Positions 1-12,097 of a DNA stretch of 64,000 bases are shown in pieces (within the stretch, counting starts at the first letter, position 1; each line of letters starts with the position of its first letter). The notes beneath the pieces are model-generated. The model worked only from the letters and a program-made list of their open reading frames with translations, made no database searches and was not told where the DNA came from. The DNA comes from Neoechinorhynchus agilis (taxonomy: Eukaryota; Acanthocephala). The DNA lies in the NCBI GenBank assembly GCA_051530055.1, contig CM121342.1:13578001-13642000 (forward strand). Direction: 5' to 3'. A program made the translations under genes and the position numbers.

Positions 1-44
1 TGCTTGAACTTTCCTTGTAGGACACAAAGTGGAACTCTTTTCTC

Positions 45-1083
45 TCAATAAATGAGATTGCACCGAACTGTTAAAAGCGTTTCTGTTCCAGACGATTGCC
101 CGCTGCCTGCTCGAATTTTCCTTGAGATTACCAATTCTGTTCTCGGCACTTCCATGTTGGAGTTATCTCGTTTCCATATCCCCATTCGATAACCTTGCAG
201 TTTCCATCCTCGGAAAATTCGTCGATCTCTCATTTGATGCGTTGTCCCGAAACCTGAATGGCGCATTATGTAGCGCAAGAGTCCGTTTTTACAATAAGCG
301 GCCCTGCTTTTCTCATTTAATATCCTCGAGCGCTCGTGAATACTTTCCCCCCAAATCAATGCTTCGCACTCGAATATCTTTAAGTTCTTCGCATTGCATC
401 TTTACTTGAACTCTCAATTGACCTCTGATTCTTTCCAATTGCTTTAACGCTCCAGGCGATGGCTTTCTCATCTCTTCCTTCAATTTAGTTCCCAACGTTT
501 CATTTTTTGCTGTTTTCTTTAAGCAAGCCAATGAGTTCTCTGTAGGCACTCATAATTTCAAGATTCTTCATTTCACTTCGGTCGAAAATTTTCAAACAAC
601 TCGTTGTTGCTTTTTTAAAAGTATTTTGTCCTGGCAGTCTCCATTGTCAGCTCTTTCTTTGCGATCCACAGGTTCCCTGAGTAAATCTTTCTTTACTCAT
701 TTTTGCTCTACAATCTCAGTCTTTGCTTGGTCGAGAAGATGTTCTGCTATGGCTCTTGATTTTACTATTGGATTCATATCCTTTTGCATTTGTATATCTT
801 TGCGCTCAGCTCTCTTGCGGTATTCATTTAATCTGCGCTCAGACGAGCGGCTTTCTTTTTCCAAATTTTTCTCGAATATGCGAAAATGTTCAACGTACTT
901 ATTTATCTCTTTGGAGTTCCCTGGATACTGTACCTTTGCGTGTTTTAATGGACTTAATTCGCCCTTCGGTTCCTCAATCTGCTTTCTTTGACAAATAAAT
1001 AGCAATTCTCTTCCATCGATTTCCTTGAGTAATTCATTAGTGTATTCGTATATCTCGTTCAATTCGCTGAAAGTGCTTTCCAA
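45..1083 (-). pseudogene. Remnant of a coiled-coil protein gene
   Basis: The minus strand holds several consecutive open stretches (697-1083, 313-549, 45-359), all rich in Glu, Lys, Gln and Arg with heptad-like spacing. An example is the run around RRLNEYRKRAERKDIQMQKD in the first. They lie in different frames, with stops between them and without clear GT...AG introns at every switch. That suggests a decayed gene, or exons I could not join. The charged helical composition points to a coiled-coil protein; no family was recognised. A multi-exon live gene running off the left edge is the alternative. Confidence 0.3.
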
Positions 1084-1273
1084 TAATCATTCTTGACCAC
1101 TTCGATGTTTTTGCTCCTCGAATATTTAAAAGCCTTGACTCGGGCCCCACCACACCCATTTTTAAATGCTTGAGAATTAGGCTGAGGCCTTGAAAATTCG
1201 CAAGATTGATTTCAATAAAACTCGAGTGTGTAACAATTCGCCATTGAGAATACACATCCACTCGAAGGAACAA

Positions 1274-2056
1274 TTGGATAGAAACCGACTAAACTTCATT
1301 CGTGATTTTATCTCATTTTCACTCGCCGAATTTTGTATCACTGGGTTTAGGCGTATTATTTTAACTATTGGGCATTCACAGTCATATCACGCTCTCAATT
1401 CAATGATTTAACGAAAAACCAATGCGGATATATTTTGCGATCGGGTTACATATGAACCTTATCAACTTCAAGTTACAAAAATCATTCTTCAAATGCATTG
1501 AAAGTTTTTAAATAAAGTATTGTGACAAATCCAGCAATGGTGAAATCAGAAAAGTATTCACGACGGTCAATTTTAGCATTTCCGGTCCGAAAGTCAACGC
1601 CTGATATTTTTTACAGATAGAGAAATGCTGCGCAATCACGGAAATTTTGTTCATCATTTATAAAATGAAGAAATAGATCATTTTTGTATACAAATAGGGA
1701 CACAATTGTTCACATCCGTAATATGCACATAAAAAGTGCGTTTATTTGTTTAAATTCAACTTATTATCGTCAAGAATAAAATTTATTGTGATAAATAATG
1801 ATCGCTGTTATTTGGTTAGCGCATGCTTGCAAATAAAATGCTAAGATTTGTTATACAAAATTATCTTTGTTTCCTTTGAACATTGCATGGTTGACTCGAA
1901 AATGTACCAGTCGTGTAGCGCGCATCGCTTCGTTGCACCTAAACTGTAAGTGTTGAGAAAATTAAAGTTTCTAAATGACCGTCTTGCTAAAATACTCACA
2001 TATTTGAGTGATGTTATGACAAAAACTCACACCTACGGTCTTAGCGTTCTCACCAA
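1274..2056. other. Intergenic, nothing recognised
   Basis: AT-rich sequence upstream of the tetraspanin-like gene. No coding frame, repeat or RNA gene could be supported here. Confidence 0.5.
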
Positions 2057-3129
2057 ATGTGTTTCTACGAGTGCTTAAAATTTTCAGCCCGTACATCGAA
2101 GGCAATCGCTGGAAACATCCTTGAATTCTGCCAATATTTGAGTCGCATTTTTCACAAAATATACAATGGAATAAAGAAATATCTTAATAGAATCGTAACA
2201 AAATGTGCAAGTAAGGTTTTGAAGGTCAATAATGTATTGCTGGCTATTGCCGGTTTGATTATTCTCGTGATTGGACTCCTACTAATATCAAACTTTGGAC
2301 GAGAGATGCTTTCATCTCGAGAGGAGAACCTGGACATTCTGGATTATATTGAACTATCTGTTGGCGTTTTCGGAATGAACCTGTGGTTCTTTATTATTCT
2401 CGTCGGTTCGATTTCAATCAGTAAGTGATGTGAACTTTGATGGCGAGTGATGAATCTTTAATGAACTGCATTTTACGATCTACAGCTCTTCTCGTGTAGA
2501 ACCACCATCTTAAATTCCTGAGTTTGGTTGACTTTTCGACTCTATTAGATCACGAAATCGGTAAGCCGAAAAGACTTGAACCGACTACCCAAAAAGCTGA
2601 TAATCAGTTGATCTTAGATCTCAATTGGGGGCAAACCTTGGAATTCTTTTTTGTCGCCCTAGATTTTTCACCTGCGCAAAAGTAAGGTAGATGTCATATA
2701 ATGAACCCTGAAAATCAATTCGCCTTCAAAACTCACATCTTTATAGCAATTGTTGACTTGTTCATAAACAAGATCGGCGTCGGATATGTCCCATACATTT
2801 GCATGGTACTCAATTTGGTTCAACTTGGAATCGAAGTGTGCATTTTTGTACAAACGATAGTCCTCTATAAGTTTCTATCAGGATTCGCTCAACACGTCAC
2901 GAAGTATTTAAATTTTTTAATTAAATTTCTAAGTTACTTTGTTACGTTTCCCGCATTTTTCTTGAAACTTGTCTGTGTCGATAACGAGGGAAAGGACTGC
3001 GGACACAATCTTTTGGTGTTAAAGGAACATACGCTTAGATATATGATAGGATGCGGAGTATTGGCATCAATGCAATTGATAAATCTTATTGGATTCTTTG
3101 TGACGGCGCATATAAAAAATATCGCATAG
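2057..3129 (+). CDS. Tetraspanin-like four-helix membrane protein (2 exons)
   Basis: Exon 1 (2057-2420) carries two hydrophobic helices (around VNNVLLAIAGLIILVIGLLL and ELSVGVFGMNLWFFIILVGS). It ends at a GTAAGT donor at 2421. An acceptor TTATAG at 2741-2746 restores the frame (phase 1) into exon 2 (2747-3129), which has a third helix, a loop with two cysteines (CVDNEGKDC) and a fourth helix after LKEHTLRYM. Helix number, spacing and the last helix after a Cys-bearing loop match the tetraspanin plan. The CCG motif of the large loop is not visible, so this is either a divergent tetraspanin or another four-helix family. The ATG at 2057 is the first in frame; an acceptor-like AATTTTCAG follows it at about 2083, so the true start may be downstream. 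An AATAAA signal follows at 3141. Confidence 0.55.
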
Positions 3130-3140
3130 TTCTCAAATCA

Positions 3141-3146
3141 AATAAA
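3141..3146 (+). promoter_or_regulatory. Poly(A) signal of the tetraspanin-like gene
   Basis: AATAAA lies 12 bp after the stop codon at 3129. It is a plausible cleavage and polyadenylation signal; not proven. Confidence 0.5.
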
Positions 3147-3149
3147 CGA

Positions 3150-3968
3150 TTCTTGGTATGAACGCCGATCGCTACAATGAGAGTATTGCATTTGTTTAAA
3201 TTTATTTTTAAGTATGTCCAAAACATACACCTTCGATGTTATGAGGACTATAAGCGCTCTGTTAACAATAATAGAAATTAAGCAAATGAGATGCGCCATT
3301 TTTATTTTCTTAAATTGGTCAATCGTTAGCAATCCTGAGTTCTATAAAGAAATCGAGGATTGAATTCGGGTTGTTTTATATTTTATTATTTAGATCACTT
3401 GTCAACACCCGATAGAGTTAGAAAACTTTCAAACCATAGAATTGATAATGATTGATTCAATCAGTCGAAATATTAAGTCGTCTTTAATGCTCTCTCGAGT
3501 GTTGACAAGGGGTATTCGTTTTTGACTATTAAGCGAGAAACGTTGTCGCTTAGTCTTAATTCGATTCTGTTTGGTGTATTTTTTCAATATTCTTAACGTT
3601 AGTAACTAAATCCTTCTAAAACAATCGGTATCCTTGCATTTTATACCGATCAGTCGAGTTTCTTGTTCTACTACATATACAAATATTCAAACTGACTGAT
3701 CTGAGAAAAAAATTTATACACATTTTTGACTTGCAAGTTTTTTGAAATCTCCAAATCTACTGATGCAGTAAATTAAGAATTTTTGAACTACGGAGGCTTT
3801 TATCTGCTTATTTTTATTGTACTAATGAAATCGTTTGAGTGACTAACATTGACGTTTAGCCCAACTCGAATCGTTTATTAATAGGCTATTAACATTATCT
3901 GAGACTGTATAGCATTTTCGACCCTCGCACAAATTTACATTAAAAAAATGGAATTTATCACATTTCAT
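3150..3968. other. Convergent intergenic region, nothing recognised
   Basis: AT-rich spacer between two genes that converge (tetraspanin-like on +, formin on -). No feature was recognised beyond the poly(A) signal at 3141. Confidence 0.5.
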
Positions 3969-6262
3969 TTAATAAGGTTTAACGAACGACTTTGCCTGTT
4001 TTGATTTCTGATTTGCTGGTTTTTTGATAAAATTGACCAAGAAGTCTCTAAACGTTTGAAAGAACAAGTGCGACGGTTCGTCACTTGCGCCGGCAATGCA
4101 AAGACCAAAATATCGTTTGACACTGGCTAATTCAGACTTCACTTGACATGTTCTCTGTCTCAGTAAAATGAGTTCTTCGGTAGCGTGTTTAATAAAATCC
4201 TAAATATATTCATATTAAAGTGAGAAAACTGTACTACTTTTTCGTCATTGCTATTTACCGATAATTTTTGTGGATATATAATATCGTTTTGTTTTCCGAG
4301 ATGCGTATTCGATTTTTGAAGTGAATGCAGGAGCTCTTGACAAATTTCTAATTCATGTTTAAATTCAGACATTTTGTAATCAATTTCTCCCATATCGATG
4401 GTAGTTGCTCTTTCCAAAGCCTGAATCTCCTCATCGACGGTCAATTGACATTTCAGTTTTTGATTGGATAATTTAACTAAAAGGCTCAAGAGACTTGTTT
4501 TTTTGCTGTGGATTCTTAAATCAGCTATTTTCGATAGAATCTCAATGTCAAATCCTTTAGCTTGTCCGTATTTAGGATTGTCTTTATTGAGGAAATTTCC
4601 TATTATTAAAAGGAACTCGATCAATTGTTTGATGTTGGTACTGCTGGACAATATCGAACAGGCAGTAGAAACGTCATTGAGTTGCAGTTCGATGTCAGCG
4701 GACATTTCTTTGAAAGTTGATTGGAATATCATTGTCTTCAGCCTTTTGTCGTACTCGTTTACCTTCAGAAGCTGAAAATGCAAGATTATTGAAAATGTTC
4801 TTACTGGTGCAATTTCTACAGTAACAGCAAAGATATATTATTGGCGCGCGAAAATAAAGTGTCTCTTGTAATGTAAGTACATTCAAAAGACGCTGATTTT
4901 AATGAAAAACGTGAAAAGTATCAAAGCGTCAATATCGTCAAACATGAATTACCTCAAAGAGTCAAATCAAAAAGATATAATTTACATAGGAAAAACGTTT
5001 CACAGTGAATTTAAATGTTGTTTTTCTGATTTGAAAAGAAGCAACAAGTAAGTCTTTATCTCTACCAAAAGCGGAAACTAACCTGGAATGCAAGCCTGTC
5101 TGGTAACTCCAATTTCTCTGGTTTGTCCACTTCCTTCAAGCTTTTTATCTACAAAGTTTGTTCAAATTGCTATGTAACCAAAGTATGTGGATGCTCAAAC
5201 CTCTTTTGAATTTGGACCATATTGAAATAAATGCTGAAGTACTTCTGTGCTCATTACTGAGGAGTCGTAATTTTTAAAAGCCTCGACTATCGCACTAATC
5301 GGACGTTTTAATCCTCCAACTATAATGGCCAAATTGTACGCCTTTTTAGTATCTAAGCACCGGTCATTGTGCTCATTAACTCGACTCCGCTGATTGAATT
5401 TGTCGAATGACAATTGGGTTTGAGTCTTATCTTCTTCATTTGAATTTAAAACCGCTTTAAGTGTAGACTCGCGTACAAGAGACGCTCTACAAGTCTCCCA
5501 AATTGTACCAATAAGCTTGTCTTCTTCTAATTTCCTCCAAGGAAGACAAGGATCGCTTCTAATGGAGCTGTTCATTTCTCTTGTACTCATTGCCTTAGTG
5601 CCATCGTTGTTAGTTGGCATTGGAGGTGGAATCGGGACACCAGGCAGTGGTGGCGGTGACGGTGGTGAAAGTGCTTTAGCCTTAAATGAGTTCTTATCCA
5701 GATATTCAACGCACTCAACAAGTGAACTACGAATTGAGGTTGTGGGCATACTTTTAACCTTATGTTCAGAATTCTTGAGCACTGGAGTATTTTTGTGTTC
5801 TATAACAGTTCGTTTAGAGTTATTGACCACTTGCGGATACGTTCGGTTAAAACGCGGAACTGGTGATTTTGAGTATTTATAGGAATGTGATGATACTTCA
5901 TCACCCGCATTCTTGAATACAGCCAAGCCTTCCATTGATTTGGATTTTACCATTTTTCGCACATTGTGGTGTTCCCTTTGTGTTATTTCATGATGCATCG
6001 CCAGTTTGGAATGCGCTTGGCTTTGATCAGCATTATAAATCGATTGATTTTGCAGCAAACGGGCTGTTGATGTGGATCTATCGATGTTGGCTCGACTTTT
6101 TCTTCTTTGTGACTGATGATTAGTTTCAAAGGAAACACTAGTCATTGAAGATGCGTTTGAGAGAGATGAGCATGTAGACATTCCGTCACTTCGAGTCATA
6201 ATTGAACAATTGCACCGAGGACTCCTACATATTGGATACCAATTGTAGTTGTGGAAATACAT
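3969..6262 (-). CDS. Formin (FH1-FH2 actin nucleator), 4 exons
   Basis: Exons 6262-5201, 5148-5083, 4771-4259 and 4199-3969 join in phase 0 with introns of 52, 311 and 59 nt, giving about 623 residues. Residues 1-195 are Ser/Thr/Lys-rich and look disordered. A short proline-rich FH1 follows (SPPSPPPLPGVPIPPPMP), then an FH2 domain from LPWRKLEEDKLIGTIWE to near the C terminus. FH2 hallmarks include LDTKKAYNLAIIVGGLK, FLLIIGNFLNKDNPKYGQAKGF and LLSLLVKL. FH2 dimers nucleate and cap actin filaments, and FH1 binds profilin-actin. No GTPase-binding/DID region is seen upstream, so this is a short formin unless exons lie above 6262. An acceptor TTTTCTAG lies 5 nt before the ATG, consistent with trans-splicing and with this start. 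The subfamily was not assigned. Confidence 0.9.
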
Positions 6263-6589
6263 CTATTCTAGAAAATGCGGCGTTATATTGTGAATACAAA
6301 GAATGCAGAGAAAACCGAGCTTCTATCTAGATTATTTTCTACTCAACACATTTTTGCTCTCCAATGATCAGTGGCGAAACATGGCCAAATATAGCTTTCT
6401 TAAAATTCAAAGCATATAATGACATGTTTTACGGAGGAATGCAGTGTCGTTCGGCAAAAGATAGCTTATTAGATAAAGAAAAATGAATGGCGACCATTTA
6501 AGATAGATTAGAAGAAGCTGCCAAAAATACAAGTCAGAGATTTTCTATGATTTTGGATATTTTTGAAGTCTGGCCAGCCGGTAACTTTT
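6263..6589. other. Intergenic upstream of formin
   Basis: No coding frame was recognised. The 5' acceptor for the formin sits at 6268-6274. Confidence 0.4.
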
Positions 6590-6980
6590 CAGTCTCTTTG
6601 TGTGACCACACGGCTGATAATTTTCTTTGGGCACACAGCCAACCGATCTGGTTCAAGGAAGCGCATAAAATCACTTGATACCCTGAACCGTGCCGAGGTG
6701 GTCAAGTTGACTAGTGCTCCTGATCTCAATTTGGGTCAAATGGTTCGAATCCGTTACTGCTGATGACGCATAACCAAACGGAACGAAATACCGATGAAGG
6801 GAGGAAACTCAATGATGAGTTCCGCCTCCTGGAGGTATCTGAGGATCCGCAGGAATGTACAAACTCATAACTGTATTGTTGAGGGTACTAAGTGAAAATA
6901 TGCGCTTCCCTGAACAATATCCAATGGGGCTGTGTGTCCAAGGGAAATTATCAGCCGTGTGGCCACACAAGGATACTGAT
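6590..6980 (+). repeat. Hairpin (long terminal inverted repeat) element with SINE-like and hammerhead-like core
   Basis: About 100 bp at 6590-6690 is an imperfect reverse complement of about 6880-6980; for example CCACACGGCTGATAATTTTC on the left matches ATTATCAGCCGTGTGG on the right. Inside are a box resembling the tRNA A box (TGCCGAGGTGG at 6691-6701) and an exact B-box consensus GGTTCGAATCC at 6742-6752, spaced as in tRNA-Leu/Ser. A core at 6780-6823 recurs at 60009-60053 and, inverted, at 56074-56118. The element is non-coding and non-autonomous. Its class is unresolved: a foldback/MITE or a tRNA-derived SINE captured in one. Confidence 0.65.
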
Positions 6981-9660
6981 TTTAAATATATTTGGTCAAT
7001 GTATTTGATTTGTTACTAAACTTGGGTTAGAGATAAGTAGATTTTAATAAAAAAAATTATTGCGAAAATTGAATTTTATTTGAATGATTTATTGTAGTTT
7101 TAATTATTTGAACGAAAATTGTAGAGCGAATCAATACTAAGTTATCTGAATTCGCTTTGTCAACGTTACAATTTTACGAAATAGTCAAAAAAAATTTTAG
7201 ATGGAAAATAATGAAGTCTCACTCGCATGATTGTCGGCAATATTTTTCCATCGAAGGTGATTCCATGCCACGGATGCCAAGTCAACGTACATGAAGCGAT
7301 CGGGGAAAGCTTAAAGCAAATGTTCTTCAATAAATTTTCCAAATTAATAACAACTAAAATATTTTGGGTTGAGTTATCACACTTTCATCGAACCGAGTCG
7401 TTGTTCTATTCAAGGTACTTAAATGGTAAATCATCGCGACGAAGCAAACTGTCAACAACGAATGCGGTGTCGATGGTTGTACACCATTTTTTGATTGAGT
7501 TGTGTTGATCATAGAAGACTAAAAGGCAAATTCTTTAAAAGTGATATGAGTGATTTCGAGAACGTTTTCTTGGTCACATCAGTATAAAAGTAAACACACT
7601 AGACCTTTACTTAAGATGAACACTTTACACTTACTCTATTGAGGAGGCATAAGTCTTGCGCAATCCTAAAAACTTCGCCTCATTAATGATTCCAATACGA
7701 TTGCCATGTTTTGATATATGTAGAAATATTAGCACATGCGATCAAAACATTACGGATTACCATGCAAATGTATCACCTCTTTGGTCGATCACTGATAAAA
7801 ACATTTTTTGAAAGCGAATATTAAAAATTTGAATTTTAAGGGTTACACCCTGTCCCGTGACCAATGCAACGGATTGTTAAATTTCTCAATTTAAAATGAT
7901 CCGCTCCACCGACATATCCTCCCACTGCGATTTTACAATTCACTTAAGATTACAGGTGACTGTAGCTGAGGCACGAAACAATGAATCAATAATGGACGTC
8001 CATGTCGGAAATTTTATGTGCCCAACAAGTACTTCTGACAAGCATTAATTCATAATTAAAGCTAGATTTTCATGTCAAATAAAAATAATTGCTGACATAT
8101 GAAACTTATTTTAATTAATTTTCTCACCTTCGACATAACGAACCATAGAGAGGTTTAGGGTGACTACAAGTTCAGATTGTTTTTCAAGAACTTAATTTTT
8201 GAAGTAGTGTCATTTTCGTAATTCTGGCAAAAAACTGGTCTAAAAAAATCAAAAAGCATGCAAATACATTAGTGCTTAGATAGTGTTACGGACTTAAAGT
8301 TACATACACCACAAATATCAAGCATTCATTAACAGTAGTAAAAAATCCACCGTGTTTCGAAAGTAATTGAGCATTCAACGGCGAAATCAAAATATTTTGT
8401 TGATAAAATCTATCTAAACAAGAAAGTAATCTCTGCTAGTCTTTCAATCGGAAATTCTGAATAAAATATTCGGTTTCGATTTGTTCTATTCTATTTTTGC
8501 ACTAACGCAAATGCATGATATCTACTCGTTGTTTCAGTAATACATCACATTTGATTTTCAGGGTAAAGTTCATTGTATTTTTTATTCTTTGCCTTTAGAT
8601 TTCATAAGACAGTAACTCGCCTTTAAAGGAATTGGAAGCGAACCGATCGCGTAGTAGAAACAATAGGCTTCTCCAATGACCTCTTAATTAAGCAGGATTA
8701 AAAATCGTGGACAAAAGTTTTATTAATACTGGCAATTAAGGTTAGATAAAATGATTCACCGCCTTGAATTTTAAGATACGTAAACGCAGCACAGTCTACT
8801 GTCCTGATTTTAAATCTTATGGCAAACAAAAGTTCGCAATAAGAATTGCCTCTATTGTGGTGGGCCATCTTCTTATGCGTAGTCGCAGGTGCATGTTTTT
8901 AACAAAGTTACATTTTCATTTTTCCATTCCCCAATTTAAAAATATCGTCGCTATAAATGACATATAAGGAAACTCTAGGCTTCCGGTTTCAATACGTTGA
9001 TTTTAATCGTAAAAAATTAAACCAATTCTTTTTGAGTAAAGAAAAAAATTTCTTATTGAATTTGATATGGCAATATATTCTACATTTATTAAGCACAAAT
9101 GTTTTATTTCTCCGCTTTTTGAACTCTACGAAATTGCCTACCTTCGCACACAATTAATTTTATACGTTTATATTTTCAGTCAGGTGAAGGAAATAAAACG
9201 CCGTGATACGCAGGACATAGATGATTTGCTTATTTAGCTGCCAAATCACAAATTCATCGCCTTGAAACGTTTCACAGAAGAGCCTCTAAAATTTGCACAG
9301 TTGATTTTCTCTCGCTCACTGAATGTCTATAAAAAAATTATCAAGCAATCAAAACGCCTCTCAACCCGGCCACCACAATTTTTACTACATTTTATTACTC
9401 TTTTCACATGAGTATACCACCCGTAATCTCAATTCTTTTTATCCTTCTTCAACCTCGCACCTCTCTATACCTACCCTACGTTTTCCATACTGCTCAATCT
9501 TCTCGGATGTCATTACCGAAATGAATGGGAGGAAAAACCAACCTCACAAGCTCTCCAACAAACAATAACCGCCAATCCCCACCCGACCGGATATTCCCAA
9601 CAAGGTAAGCAATGCCCTTTATGTATTGGCTCTTAATTTGAAACATGCATAAAATCAAGT
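6981..9660. other. Gene-poor region, nothing firm
   Basis: No supported gene. Short open frames at 7227-7508, 8764-8967 and 8957-9157 lack splice context and family resemblance. The stretch about 9340-9600 is unusually C-rich on the + strand compared with its flanks and may be transposon-derived, but no domain was recognised. Confidence 0.4.
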
Positions 9661-9798
9661 ATTTATAATAATTGATTCATTTATTTGATAATTTTCGGCC
9701 TTCGCGTAGGCCTTCTTCAATCTATAGCATGTAAGTTTTTTTAACTTAGAAGGCCTACGCGAAGGCCGAAAATTATCAAATAAATAAATTATTATAAT
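9661..9798. repeat. Inverted repeat (hairpin/MITE-like)
   Basis: A left arm (about 9661-9716) and a right arm (about 9748-9798) are near-perfect reverse complements around a 31-nt spacer, sharing the block AAGGCCTACGCGAAGGCC. The outer ends differ by a small indel. The arm itself contains a shorter palindrome (GGCC...GGCC). It has no coding capacity, and the family was not recognised. Confidence 0.85.
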
Positions 9799-10488
9799 TC
9801 GTTTTAAAAAAGTAAATGATGATCATCTTTACAAAATCAAGTATGTTCATCGACGTTCGGAATTAACTACAGCAGGTTAAAAAATTAAGAAATCTAAATG
9901 TCTCATAAGATTTAGGAGAATCCCTAAAGTGTTTGGTCTTCAGTTTGAAAGAGTTTTCGATAATTTTATTTCAAAATCGACTTGTTTTGCTTGATTCGAG
10001 TACGTTAGAAAGTCGTGATTTTCGTTTCACACCGTCATGTCAATTATAAAACAGAACTCTGGATATACAAATACCAAAAGGAAAATTATTGTTGGAATGT
10101 TTGAACATATAGTCATTGTACAACGAAAAATTTGTCGGATAAAAAACATGGGGCGCATGCAGTCAACAAAAATAGGAGTTATATGTTTGGTTGATAAACA
10201 GCGCTAACTGACCGACGGACTATTCATATTTTTGAAGCGATTTTTGATGCTCAGGAGTATAGATTTTCGATTATCCTGGTCGCATGCGGAAAGTATATAA
10301 GAATACTTTAACTTAGCCGCGAAGATCGAAAGTGGAAACATTATACGAAAACAGTATAGGAATAAGTCATTTACTCTTCACATGATTCGTTATTTAAGTG
10401 TTTTTGTGCAATAAACCTAAGAATACTCATAGTAATCTCATTTCGTTATCTCAAATACATAATATTCTCTTTTTTCAGTTACATTTCT
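9799..10488. other. Intergenic, nothing recognised
   Basis: AT-rich sequence downstream of the PTB-domain gene. No feature could be supported. Confidence 0.4.
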
Positions 10489-12097
10489 TTAATCTTCGTG
10501 AATCAGAGTGCAATTTCGAGCACTATGTTTAAGTACTTTTGCACCGATAGGCAATCCTCCTTGGTTAACAGTGTCATTTTGTCCACATGACGGGTCTATA
10601 TAAAGGCGACGGACTTCGTCAGATAAAGACGTTCTTCGTTGTCTAATTTTGCTGAGTTTACGTTCACTAAAATGATGCTTTCGTCCTAATCTATCCTCAA
10701 AATATGCCTTACTGATCTCGTAATCCTTATCGTCGTCATCATTATTATCAGCGACGAATGGTTTCCCGATAGATTGTGATCGATTCCTAAGGATACCTTT
10801 TAGCTTTACTTCCCGATTGGTTCCTACTGAACGCTCTTCTGTTGCTTCCCTGCTCACCGTACCTCCCTCCGAACCATGGTGTGCAGAGACAGGCTTTATG
10901 AGTACGTTGGGAGATTCGAGAATTTTTCGAACTCCTTTGTGATTCTTTGTGCCATTGCGGCCACTAACATCGTCAAACCAACGGATAAAGACGTTTGTAC
11001 CAGTCTTGGGATCTTTTACGTGCTCGACTTTGACTAGATTCGGGGCAGGAGTGTAAGGGTCTACATTAGTAGACTCAAGACTACTTGCGTATTTACCAGC
11101 AGGTACATATTGCTCTTTTAGATGATTGGGAATCAATATATTGCTCGGTACGTTTGTATTATAATAATATTCTGTCGAAGAATTAAAACTATCCTCTTCT
11201 TCAGGAGTATCAGATTTTCGTTTGCTTTTCCTGTGATGCCCCTTCCTTTTCCTGTTTTTTTTCTTCGTTTCTACAAGTCTACCACTCTTCTCTTCGTCCC
11301 AGAGTTGCCAAGATTCAATTCTAGTTTTGCTTGTAATATAAAAGAAACCACAGCTTTTTGGATTTGTCATAAAGTCGATCACTGAAGTAGACGTTGGTGC
11401 TTCGATGACTTTAATTTCATCTTTGATTTCCATCCAGTTCTGACCTCGTCCTTTTATATATAATGGAGCTTTTGCGATATTCTGAAACTGCCCAGTTCTT
11501 GTATATCCGGCAAAACATGCTTGTACAAGTACAAGTGCGGATTGTTTGGTTTTTGTTATAAAACAATGGCATTCATCTCCAGGGACATTTCGTGTCCTGC
11601 GAAACACTATACAGAATATAGGAGGATGCCCGTCACCTTCATGTCTCGCGGCGGCTGAGCTATCCAATGGTACAAATCTGCCTTTTGCGTTATTAAGCGA
11701 CGACGATTGGCGAGATGGAATAAAGCGCACTGAAGCGCAGTACATCAGAGATCTAATTGGATAAAATACCCGAAGATGATCTCGATCATTTGTCCGATCG
11801 AGATCCTTCGTATAACGCGAGAGATTCGTCTTGCAAGAAAGATATTTCAACTCCGTTTTCTCTGACGATTAAAATCGCGTCCATTCCAAGAACAACGGAC
11901 GATTTTATCCCTCCCTCATTGAGAGAATATCTTTTGAGTAATGGTGACTGGACACTCTTAATTCCTACTTGGTCGGTATCTGGCACTCCCGATCCAATAT
12001 ACAGGACCCCGCATTTCGCCAGCGGTTTTGCGAGTGTCAGGACGGTGGTTGTGTTTGGGGCTACAACGGATTGATCCCCGGATGTTTGATTTACCAT
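10489..12097 (-). CDS. PTB/PID-domain adaptor protein, 2 exons
   Basis: Two exons are inferred: 12097-11817 and 11752-10489, joined across a 64-nt GT...AG intron (11816-11753) that restores the frame and gives about 514 residues. Residues 30-190 read as a phosphotyrosine-binding (PTB/PID) fold: VLYIGSGVPD (strand 1, usually YLGS), then LMYCASVRF, PPIFCIVFRRT, CHCFITKTK and ALVLVQACFAGY. This is the order typical of PTB domains, which bind NPxY-like peptides on receptor tails. The rest is polar and basic (a KKKNRKRKGHHRKSKRK patch near the middle; poly-Asp further on) and probably disordered. If the intron is not used, the two frames would instead mean a frameshift. No closer family assignment is possible by eye. 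Start chosen as the first ATG before the domain. Confidence 0.75.

Noticed and set aside
5517-5882. Plus-strand glycine-rich frame
   Set aside because: It is the complement of the formin FH1 proline run; the formin is well supported.
6691-6765. A tRNA-Leu/Ser gene suggested by A- and B-box-like sequences
   Set aside because: The T-stem pairs, but no 7-bp acceptor stem or proper anticodon arm can be formed; the boxes fit a SINE-like remnant instead.
9323-9568. Frame in a C-rich stretch
   Set aside because: No domain or splice context; similar only in composition to the LINE 5' region at 55 kb.
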